Shown piece by piece: positions 57,068 to 64,000 of a DNA stretch of 64,000 nt. Positions within the stretch are counted from its first letter, which is position 1. Each line of letters opens with the position of its first letter. The notes under the pieces are model-generated. The model did no database searches, was not told where the DNA came from, and saw only the letters and a list, made by a program, of their open reading frames with translations. The stretch covers positions 434,001 to 498,000 of the forward strand of contig NZ_JACHXZ010000003.1 of NCBI RefSeq assembly GCF_014192475.1, in the 5' to 3' direction. The DNA comes from Simiduia aestuariiviva. GTDB lineage: Bacteria; Pseudomonadota; Gammaproteobacteria; Pseudomonadales; Cellvibrionaceae. Made by a program: the position numbers and the translations under genes.

Positions 57068-58402
57068 TTAACTCACTGGCAGCCAAATATGCACACTCAA
57101 CCCGCCCTGCTCTCGATTCTGCAAACTCAAGTGGCCGTCGTGGGCTTCAACAATTTCTCGACACAGGGGCAGCCCCAACCCCGTGCCCGATTGCTTGGTG
57201 GAATAGAATGGCAGTAGCGCTTGGCTCAAAACGTCGCTCGACATACCAGCCCCGCGATCGGCCAATATTAGGCCAATGCCAGCGCGACCATCTCGTACTT
57301 CTTCCTGTAGCGCCAAGGTAATTTCGTCGGGCGACGAGCCCGATTCGCTGGCATTTTTAAATAGATTTAATAACACCTGCTCGATTTGCGCACGATCCAG
57401 AGACACAGGCTTATGGGGTAGGTCCGATATGAGTGTAAAGGTACACTGCTCTGCTAGCTGGGCCAACAGTGTGGGCCAATCGATGACACTGCGGCGCGGC
57501 AGGGGCAATTTTGCGAAGCGCGCATAGCCGTGAATAAACTGATTGAGGTGCTTGGCGCGATCTTCGATGGTATCAAAAATGAGTCGCAACTTTGGTTCAT
57601 CGGTATCGCTAATCAATTGCTTGCCCGAGTTCACCATCGACGCTATAGGGGCCAATGAATTGTTCAGCTCATGGCTTATTACACGAATGACTTTTTTCCA
57701 CACCGCCACTTCCTGCCTACTTAGTTCGCGCGTCATGTGTTTCAGCAATACCAAATGATGGTATTGGCCATTCAATAAAAACTGCCCGCGCCCTAGGTGC
57801 CAGGTTTCTACCTCCTCCTCACCCAAACTGAACAGCCCTTCGCCGCCATTGCGCAGCGCATTGGCCAGTTCAGAGGGCGTAGATGTTAACAAGCTGTCTA
57901 ATTGCGCACCGTCAATTCGATGGCCTTCATTGAAAAAATGGCGGGCGGCGTCGTTGGCGTAGATCACCCGCTGATGGTCATCTAGCAGCAGCATGACATT
58001 GGGTGAACTTTGGATAACCTTATCCAACAACAATTCACGTTGATAAATATATTGTCGCTCCACGCGCATTTTTTCTGCCGCGCAATTAAAGCCCTTAACC
58101 AAGTCGGCCAACTGGGGTTCCGACTGTTGGGGCACATACACGCTGAAATCGTTATCTCGGAAATTTAACAGCCCGAGCGTGAGCGCATCGAGTGTTCGCG
58201 ACAGCGGCCGCAGCAGTCGGTAACAGCAGAATGCCGTGACTGAACCCGCCAACAAAAGTACGATTATCAAAGCGCCGCTGTGCCAGCCCGTGACGTCAAC
58301 CCAATTCCCCGCGAGCGCTATGGCCAACAATGTACCGAGCGCCGAGCACAATACGCAAACCGCAGTCAGCCGCACCGCTAGCGATAATCGCCATGCCCCC
58401 AT
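57068..58402 (-). CDS. Sensor histidine kinase, NtrY-like
   Basis: A 444-residue membrane kinase. Two hydrophobic segments (about 10-30 and 42-62), a HAMP-like linker (RLLRPLSRTLDAL) and a PAS domain (about 125-200) precede the phosphoacceptor His 244 in VISHELNNSLAPI and an ATPase domain (FKNASESG, GIGLILADRGAGM, GTGLGLPLCREIV). It should phosphorylate the adjacent NtrC-like regulator. ATG 58402 lies 27 bases beyond the regulator's stop, with GGGGG nine bases upstream; the longer frame to 58444 overlaps the regulator. Confidence 0.9.
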   Translation of the reverse strand: MGAWRLSLAVRLTAVCVLCSALGTLLAIALAGNWVDVTGWHSGALIIVLLLAGSVTAFCCYRLLRPLSRTLDALTLGLLNFRDNDFSVYVPQQSEPQLADLVKGFNCAAEKMRVERQYIYQRELLLDKVIQSSPNVMLLLDDHQRVIYANDAARHFFNEGHRIDGAQLDSLLTSTPSELANALRNGGEGLFSLGEEEVETWHLGRGQFLLNGQYHHLVLLKHMTRELSRQEVAVWKKVIRVISHELNNSLAPIASMVNSGKQLISDTDEPKLRLIFDTIEDRAKHLNQFIHGYARFAKLPLPRRSVIDWPTLLAQLAEQCTFTLISDLPHKPVSLDRAQIEQVLLNLFKNASESGSSPDEITLALQEEVRDGRAGIGLILADRGAGMSSDVLSQALLPFYSTKQSGTGLGLPLCREIVEAHDGHLSLQNREQGGLSVHIWLPVS

Positions 58403-58427
58403 TAGTGTCTGCCCCCAACGGCAATGA

Positions 58428-59771
58428 TCAAGACTGAATACCAAATTTTTCCATACGCCGATACAGCGCCTGCCGGCTCAGGCCCAATACCTTTGCCGCG
58501 CGCGCCACTACGCCCTTGTGCTGTAGCAGCGCGGCTTCTATCTCGGCAGCACTGGGCTCACTCGATGATGAATTGATGCTGGCCTCGGTCACGCCGGCGG
58601 CGGCTTTCAAGCCAAAATCTTCTGCCTGCAATTCTTCACCCTGCGCCAAGAGCGAGGCGCGCTTACAGGCATTTTCCAGCTCGCGCACATTGCCCGGCCA
58701 GTGATGCGCAAGCAATGCCTGTTGCACGGGCTTTGTGAGCTGCCAGCGCTCGCCCAAAAAACGGCGCGCCAGTGGCAAAATATCATCGCGCCGCTCTGAC
58801 AGGGGCGCAATGGGCAAATTGATGACGTTTAACCGGTAGTACAAATCCTCGCGAAATTTGCCCTCGGCGATTGCTTGCGTCAGATTGCTGTTGGTCGCAC
58901 TCAACACGCGCACATTTACGGTGCGGGTTTTATGGCTGCCCAAGCGTTCAAATTCACCCGTTTGCAATACGCGCAATAATTTCATTTGGCCCGACATTGG
59001 TAGGTTGCCGATCTCGTCCAAAAATAAGGTGCCACCGTCGGCGGCTTCAAAACGGCCAATGCGGGTTTTTTGGGCGCCGGTAAATGCGCCGGCCTCGGCA
59101 CCAAACAACTCGGCCTCCATCAAGTCCAATGGCAAGGCACCAACATCTACTTTGATAAACGGTTTATCGCGCAAGGGCGAATTGGCATGAATCACATTGG
59201 CAATTTTGTCCTTACCCACGCCATTCGGGCCGGTGATCAATACCGATACGTCTGCTGGCGCCACTTGAATGGCTAAATCCAGCGTGCGCTGCATGGCGCC
59301 ACTGGCAAACACAACGCCACACAAATCTCGCTCAGCAAAGGCCGATTGACGATCGCGTTCGATGCGCGCCAGCTGGCTGTTGGTGGCCTCTAATTCACGC
59401 AGGCGAATCAAGTTCGCGACGGTATTGAGTAATTTGTCGTCATCCCAGGGCTTGCCTAGATAGTCTGCGGCTCCCTCTTTGATCAGCGCCACGGCCATTG
59501 CTAATTCGGTCCATGCGGTGAGCAAAATAATGGGTACGTTCGGTTGTTGGGCGCGCAGCGCAAAGAATAAATCGCGGCCTTCCACACCTGACGTGGTATC
59601 GCGACTAAAATTCATGTCCTGAATAACAAGCGCAACATCTTGTTTAGACAAAAACGCCTGCGCGTCATGCGGAGTGTGCACTGAACAGGCGCGATAACCG
59701 TGCAACTCCAGCATCAACTCGAGTGCTCGGCAAATGGCGTGGTTGTCATCGACAATGAGAATGGGGTCCAT
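58428..59771 (-). CDS. Sigma-54-dependent response regulator (NtrC-like)
   Basis: A 447-residue regulator. The receiver domain is about 1-120 (Asp 52 as phosphate acceptor). The AAA+ domain is about 150-375, with Walker A GPNGVGKD (181-188, a variant of the usual GESGTGKE) and GAFTGA (228-233) for sigma-54 contact. A Fis-type helix-turn-helix is at about 405-447. It should switch on sigma-54 promoters, presumably for the ABC exporter operon upstream. ATG 59771 follows AAGGAA. A terminator (59830-59862) separates it from that operon. Confidence 0.93.
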   Translation of the reverse strand: MDPILIVDDNHAICRALELMLELHGYRACSVHTPHDAQAFLSKQDVALVIQDMNFSRDTTSGVEGRDLFFALRAQQPNVPIILLTAWTELAMAVALIKEGAADYLGKPWDDDKLLNTVANLIRLRELEATNSQLARIERDRQSAFAERDLCGVVFASGAMQRTLDLAIQVAPADVSVLITGPNGVGKDKIANVIHANSPLRDKPFIKVDVGALPLDLMEAELFGAEAGAFTGAQKTRIGRFEAADGGTLFLDEIGNLPMSGQMKLLRVLQTGEFERLGSHKTRTVNVRVLSATNSNLTQAIAEGKFREDLYYRLNVINLPIAPLSERRDDILPLARRFLGERWQLTKPVQQALLAHHWPGNVRELENACKRASLLAQGEELQAEDFGLKAAAGVTEASINSSSSEPSAAEIEAALLQHKGVVARAAKVLGLSRQALYRRMEKFGIQS

Positions 59772-59829
59772 GGGTTCCTTCTATCTCCCTCTAGCAACCC
59801 AGCCAGAGCAAGCGTCCATTATTGTATTG

Positions 59830-59862
59830 AAAAACCCCACCGGCAACTGAACTGCCGGTGGG
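59830..59862 (-). terminator. Intrinsic terminator of the ABC exporter operon
   Basis: CCCACCGGCA (59836-59845) pairs perfectly with TGCCGGTGGG (59853-59862) around ACTGAAC. On the minus strand, five T follow. It lies 33 bases after the last permease stop codon. Confidence 0.92.
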
Positions 59863-59895
59863 TCTTACTGTGTTGCGTGGGAGTTTACCACGCCG

Positions 59896-61104
59896 CTAAA
59901 CGCTGCGGGTTGCCAGCGACGGCGGAATATCTGCGGCCCGCCGCGCCGGCAGGATCACCGCCAACGTAGTGACCACAAACAACCCCAACACCGTTACCGC
60001 AGGGTATTGCCACGCCAGTTGCGGCAGGCTGTAGTGATTCATGAGCTGTTGCCCCAGTTGGCTCGCAGCCACCACACCGATCACTGCGCCAGCGGCACAA
60101 ATCACGTAGTTTTCAGTTAAGAAATACCACACGATGTCGGCCTTGCGCGCGCCCAGCGCTCGGCGAGTGCCAATTTGCTTGGTGCGGCGCTGAATGTTGA
60201 ACATCACCATGCCCGTCAATCCCAACGACGTGATGAGCAGCAGCAATACAATCATTACGCTCAACAATGCGGCCATCAGCTCATGATTGCTGTAGGAATG
60301 CCCGCGGTGCTCCGCCACTGTGTAAAATTCATCGATGACGCGATTGGGATTTTCCAAGTGCAGGGCCTTTGGAATGTCCAATTTCAATTGCGCGATATCC
60401 TGCGGCTTAGCGCGCACCAGATAGGTGGTACTGCTCATTGCACCGCCGAAATCCACCGCTTGAATCACACTGTATTCAAAATTTGAGCTGTCAACCCAAG
60501 CTCCCTGCAGACGCTCGATCACACCCACAATGGTAATGGCGATATCCTGCTGGTAGACAACTTTCCCCAGCGGCGACTCGTCGCCCCAGTGCGCCTCGGC
60601 AATAGACTTGGTAATTAACGCCGTCTGAGATTTCGCCGCCGGGCCCATTTTTATCTCTTCAGGATAAAAGTTGCGACCTTCAACAAGCTTGACACCAAAG
60701 GTGTTGAGCATGTGTTCATTACCCATATAAAACGAAAAGCCAGGCAGTGATTTAGCGGTCTCTGGATCGGGACCATCGACATAGCGATCGCCCCAACCGC
60801 TGCCGCTCAGCGGCACCATGTTGGTGGATGTGGCGGCGATAACGCCTGGCAAGTCGCGCAGAATCAGCTGATCCTGTTGGTTCTGTTTGCGTAAATCCAT
60901 CGCTGGATCGAAATTGTACACGCGAAAACTCAGCACCTGTGCCTCGGCGATACCGGAGGGGCGATCAATCAATGCCAGGCGCTCACTGATGATAAAGCTG
61001 GCATTGGCAACAATGGCCACGGATAACACAATCTGGGTTAACAGCAACACCGGGCCACTTTTTGAACGCAGCAAACTGCTGATGATCGGTTTAATATTGC
61101 GCAT
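59896..61104 (-). CDS. ABC transporter permease (FtsX/MacB type), second
   Basis: A 402-residue inner-membrane protein. It has the MacB plan: one N-terminal helix (about 17-38), a periplasmic domain of about 220 residues, and three C-terminal helices (about 275-400) carrying the FtsX signature (GTRRALGARKADIVWYFL). It should form a heterodimer with the preceding permease and work with the ATPase. ATG 61104 has AGGAGGG six bases upstream; the long frame back to 61470 is antisense-like in-frame extension inside the first permease. Last gene of the operon. Confidence 0.88.
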   Translation of the reverse strand: MRNIKPIISSLLRSKSGPVLLLTQIVLSVAIVANASFIISERLALIDRPSGIAEAQVLSFRVYNFDPAMDLRKQNQQDQLILRDLPGVIAATSTNMVPLSGSGWGDRYVDGPDPETAKSLPGFSFYMGNEHMLNTFGVKLVEGRNFYPEEIKMGPAAKSQTALITKSIAEAHWGDESPLGKVVYQQDIAITIVGVIERLQGAWVDSSNFEYSVIQAVDFGGAMSSTTYLVRAKPQDIAQLKLDIPKALHLENPNRVIDEFYTVAEHRGHSYSNHELMAALLSVMIVLLLLITSLGLTGMVMFNIQRRTKQIGTRRALGARKADIVWYFLTENYVICAAGAVIGVVAASQLGQQLMNHYSLPQLAWQYPAVTVLGLFVVTTLAVILPARRAADIPPSLATRSV

Positions 61105-61115
61105 GCTCAGCCCTC

Positions 61116-62420
61116 CTATTGGCTCTTCAAATAGACGCTGGGTTGCGTCCGACAAATTACCCACGCCGGATACAGTCCGGCCAACAGGGCCGCACCCATG
61201 GCAATACTCGGGGTGATAAACCACAGGGTGGCATCGAGCCGGGTCAGCGCATCGTCCATATGAAAACGCTCTGTTAGTACATGCAGCAAGCCCCAGGCCC
61301 ACAACAGCCCCAAGGCTCCCCCCAGCAAGCCGATCAACGTGACTTCCACCATGTGCTGGGCAAAAATCTGTCTGCGGCTGGCACCGATGGCCCGACGCAC
61401 CCCCACTTCGGGCGCGCGCTTGAGAAATTTCGTCAGCAGCAAGCCAAGAATATTGACCAGGCACACACATAAAAACAATGCACTCAAAGCCACCAAAATC
61501 TTATTGTCCTTGCGCAGTACTTTGTTGACCTCGAGCCACTTGGCCACATCCGCGAGCTGCACGTCGGCTTTGGCCGTGTCGGTAAACCGACCCATTTCCT
61601 GCTGTTGTTCGATATAACTTTGAATCCATGCCCGATAATCTTCGCGTGCCTGTTCGTCGGCCAGATCGGCCCAAAACAGCACCCAGGATTTTTCAGAGAC
61701 AAGGCGATCGCCATAGGTCACCATGGGTTCGAACTGCCATCCATTGGTATTGCCCCACACCGCAAACTCCTCAACCGGTGCGAGTGAAAAGGGTACGAAC
61801 AAACTCTCAGCATCGTTAAACGATCCATTGGTTGGGTCGTAGTACTTGGGGGACGGATTCCAGTCATCGATAACGCCCACAACTTGATAGGGCTTGCGAT
61901 TTAGGTAAAGTACCTCACCGACGCTGTTAACCTTGCCAAAATACTTTTGACTAACGGCCTTGCCGATCACGATTTCATAGGCCGGCTGTTGATCAACGAC
62001 TTCAGTCCAGGCGCCACCGTGTAAAAACGGCACACTGAATAAACTAAAGAACCCGCTGTCGGTTACACGCACGCTGCGCAACTCCGGTAGCACATCGGGG
62101 TTATCGCTTTGAATCGCCTGCCCGGTGCGAAACATCGCCGCCTGCGCGCGCGGAATAGCACCGGTGCGCAGATGCATGGCATCTTGATAAGTGATTATGG
62201 TGCTGTAGTCATCCCAGGTATCCGGCCCCTGACTCCACAGTTGCACCGCGTGCAACTGATCGCTGCGCTCGGCAGCGGGGTTAAAGGCCATTACCTGGTA
62301 AATATTCAGGGAGGTAATAGTAATACCGATACCAATGGAAATCGCCAGCACCATCAGGGCCGACAGCACCGGTGTCTTACGAATACTGCGCCAGCCCATG
62401 TCGAGATAGTAAAAAAACAT
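61116..62420 (-). CDS. ABC transporter permease (FtsX/MacB type), first
   Basis: A 434-residue inner-membrane protein with the same plan as the next gene: N-terminal helix (about 17-42), a large periplasmic domain, and three C-terminal helices with APEVGVRRAIGASRRQIFAQHMVE, the FtsX motif. ATG 62420 has AGGAGG just upstream. It sits between the ATPase gene and the second permease with about ten bases on each side. The pair probably makes an asymmetric exporter or lipoprotein/antibiotic-handling machine. Confidence 0.9.
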   Translation of the reverse strand: MFFYYLDMGWRSIRKTPVLSALMVLAISIGIGITITSLNIYQVMAFNPAAERSDQLHAVQLWSQGPDTWDDYSTIITYQDAMHLRTGAIPRAQAAMFRTGQAIQSDNPDVLPELRSVRVTDSGFFSLFSVPFLHGGAWTEVVDQQPAYEIVIGKAVSQKYFGKVNSVGEVLYLNRKPYQVVGVIDDWNPSPKYYDPTNGSFNDAESLFVPFSLAPVEEFAVWGNTNGWQFEPMVTYGDRLVSEKSWVLFWADLADEQAREDYRAWIQSYIEQQQEMGRFTDTAKADVQLADVAKWLEVNKVLRKDNKILVALSALFLCVCLVNILGLLLTKFLKRAPEVGVRRAIGASRRQIFAQHMVEVTLIGLLGGALGLLWAWGLLHVLTERFHMDDALTRLDATLWFITPSIAMGAALLAGLYPAWVICRTQPSVYLKSQ

Positions 62421-62428
62421 AGTGCCTC

Positions 62429-63145
62429 CTACGCTGGTTCAGCAGTGGTGGAAGTCGTCGAGCGACTCTTCTGGTAGGAGGTAAAGTCGCACACCTGCCC
62501 ATCGACAATTTGCACGTTGCGCTGTGCGCGGCGCGCTAGCTCAGGGTCGTGCGTTACCATGATGATGGTGGTTCCCGCTTGATTTATATTTTCCAAAAGC
62601 TCCATCACCTGACGCGCCATCAAGCTATCTAGGTTACCGGTGGGCTCATCCGCCAATAGAAATCGGGGCTCGCCAGCCAAGGCCCGGGCAATGGCAACGC
62701 GCTGCTGTTGACCACCGGAGAGTTGTGGAGGCAAATGCTTTAGCCTGGAGGCGAGCCCCACCTGCTCTAGTGCCTGCTCGACGCGGCGCTTGCGCTCTTT
62801 GCTGTCAAACCCGCGATAGCGCAGTGGCACCTCGATATTTTCAGCGAGATTCAAGTCGGGAATTAAATTAAAGCCCTGAAAAATGAAGCCGATTTTTTCA
62901 TTGCGAATGCGAGCGCTTTCGTTGTCGCTCACGCTTGATACGTCGACGCCATCAAGCAAGTATTCACCCTGACTAAAGCCCTCTAACAAACCCGCAACAT
63001 TGAGAAAGGTTGTTTTACCGGAACCCGATGGCCCCGTCACCACCACAAACTCACCCTCAGACACCTGCAAATTGAATTCCCTTAGTGCATGGGTCTCCAC
63101 CAGCTCGCTCTGGTAAACCTTGCTAATATTCTTCATAGACAACAT
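62429..63145 (-). CDS. ABC transporter ATP-binding protein (LolD/MacB type)
   Basis: A 238-residue ATPase. Walker A GPSGSGKTT (38-46), Q-loop FIFQGFNLIP, signature LSGGQQQR and Walker B FLLADEPTGNLDS are complete, and the HDPEL switch histidine follows. This is the pattern of MacB/LolD-type exporters that use mechanotransmission. It drives the two FtsX-type permeases encoded just downstream. Confidence 0.93.
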   Translation of the reverse strand: MLSMKNISKVYQSELVETHALREFNLQVSEGEFVVVTGPSGSGKTTFLNVAGLLEGFSQGEYLLDGVDVSSVSDNESARIRNEKIGFIFQGFNLIPDLNLAENIEVPLRYRGFDSKERKRRVEQALEQVGLASRLKHLPPQLSGGQQQRVAIARALAGEPRFLLADEPTGNLDSLMARQVMELLENINQAGTTIIMVTHDPELARRAQRNVQIVDGQVCDFTSYQKSRSTTSTTAEPA

Positions 63146-63190
63146 AGTGCTTTCCCTATTGATTCGGCCGCGTTGCGGTCGTTTGGTAAT

Positions 63191-64000
63191 TTAATTGACT
63201 TGAACTTCACTGGCGCCATCGAACACCTGCAGATCAGACACCACCCATTCGTCGCCCGCGCTGCCGCCGGCAATAACTTCCACATGGCTCATACTGCGCG
63301 CGCCCAGCTCTACTGGAATGCGCAACAGCCGATTGCCCTGTCTGACATAGGCCACAGAGCCACCACTCGACAAAAACGCCCCGCGTGACACCATCAGCAC
63401 ATTGGCGCGGTGCTCTAACAAGATGCGCGCCGACAATCGTTGGTTTTGGCGCAACTTCAGCCCAGCGTCATGTTCAAAGCGCACCCGCGCAGTCACTTCG
63501 CGGTTGCGCACTTCAGGCGACAGGGATGCCAACTGCCCCAGAATTGTGGTGCCACCTATATTGAGCTCCACGTCCATGCCTAAACCCAGTTCATCTGCGT
63601 AGGTTTCTGGCACCGCAAGTTCCGCTTCAAAGTCTGTCAAGCTCACCACCGTTAGCACCGGCTGGCTGGCTGCCAAGCGGGCTTTTTGCTCGGTTAGCCA
63701 GTTGCCGATAATGCCGTCCATCGGGGCAGTTATATTTAGGGCCGCAACTTTGCGCTGCAACTCGGCAATAACCAACTGCTGACGCTCGACTTCTAGCGCT
63801 TTATTTTCAAGCTCAAAACTCAAGGTATCTTTGGTGAGCTGCGCTTCTTGCTTTGCGTGCTCAAATAACAGTTGGGCTTTGTACAAATCGTCTTTGCTTT
63901 TCTCTAAATCCATTTTACTGATGAGGTTGTTCACCATAAGCTGCTCGGCGCGTCGATTTTCCCGCTGCGCCGCATCGCGATCCACCGCCGCCATATCCAA
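63191..64000 (-). CDS. Periplasmic adaptor (MacA/HlyD type), partial
   Basis: The 3' part (269 residues) of an adaptor whose 5' end lies beyond the window end. The visible part has a long coiled coil (about 1-90, with MDLEKSKDDLYKAQLLFEHA), a lipoyl half (LNITAPMDGIIGNWLTEQKARLAASQPVLTVV is interrupted by the usual loop) and beta-barrel strands. It should link the permeases to an outer-membrane channel or release system. It lies 45 bases upstream of the ATPase gene. Confidence 0.88.
   Translation of the reverse strand: MDMAAVDRDAAQRENRRAEQLMVNNLISKMDLEKSKDDLYKAQLLFEHAKQEAQLTKDTLSFELENKALEVERQQLVIAELQRKVAALNITAPMDGIIGNWLTEQKARLAASQPVLTVVSLTDFEAELAVPETYADELGLGMDVELNIGGTTILGQLASLSPEVRNREVTARVRFEHDAGLKLRQNQRLSARILLEHRANVLMVSRGAFLSSGGSVAYVRQGNRLLRIPVELGARSMSHVEVIAGGSAGDEWVVSDLQVFDGASEVQVN

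Noticed and set aside
61105-61470. N-terminal extension of the second ABC permease
   Set aside because: It overlaps the 3' half of the first permease in another frame; AGGAGGG before ATG 61104 marks the real start.

Overview
The window looks like chromosomal DNA from a marine gammaproteobacterium, most likely in or near the Cellvibrionales (Simiduia, Saccharophagus or Teredinibacter-like). Three things suggest this: the housekeeping gene order miaB-ybeZ-ybeY-ybeX-lnt ... ybeL-leuS-lptE-holA, several TonB/FecI-FecR-type genes, and abundant GGDEF proteins. The assignment is an inference from gene content, not a sequence search. I saw no rRNA, tRNA, CRISPR array, transposase or prophage gene.

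Layout. (1) 1-8008: the end of gatB, a PA4642-family protein, cysZ, two diguanylate cyclases flanking an RhlB-like RNA helicase, an HDOD protein and an unrecognised anchored protein. (2) 8206-29827: an accessory block. It starts with fecI-like sigma, fecR-like anti-sigma and a signalling-type TonB receptor. Then come an AspH-like hydroxylase, a TPR-sulfotransferase, a 2OG-Fe(II) oxygenase, a methyltransferase, a TPR-2OG oxygenase, a second TonB receptor, a transglutaminase-like TPR lipoprotein and a POT peptide transporter. It ends with a minus-strand operon of GNAT, GST, ACE-like (M2) peptidase lipoprotein and a P4H-like oxygenase. Four different 2OG-oxygenase types, a sulfotransferase, a methyltransferase, two outer-membrane receptors, a periplasmic peptidase and an oligopeptide transporter in about 20 kb suggest uptake and tailoring of peptides or of a ligand. 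That joint function is a hypothesis. (3) 29997-42395: a DUF962 protein, a TetR-controlled RND efflux pair with a clear palindromic operator, an aminotransferase of subgroup Ic, nhaA, a CPA-type antiporter, an MscS-type channel, a LysE exporter and DUF1820. (4) 42564-54979: the housekeeping block miaB, ybeZYX, lnt, then CDGSH, two unknowns and a CBS-GGDEF protein, then ybeL, leuS, lptE and holA. (5) 55021-64000: GFA, SRPBCC and alpha/beta hydrolase genes, then an NtrC/NtrY-like two-component pair and a MacAB-like ABC export operon (adaptor, ATPase, two FtsX-type permeases) that runs off the window end.

Working together. The FecI-FecR-TonB receptor trio should form a cell-surface signalling system. 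An intrinsic terminator after fecI and a hairpin-rich spacer before fecR suggest the two are expressed separately. The oxygenase/sulfotransferase/methyltransferase genes between the two receptors lie on alternating strands with almost no intergenic DNA, so they are not one operon. They are locally A+T-richer than the housekeeping genes, which hints at transfer. The regulator pair at 57-60 kb probably controls the adjacent ABC exporter, from which it is separated by a strong terminator.
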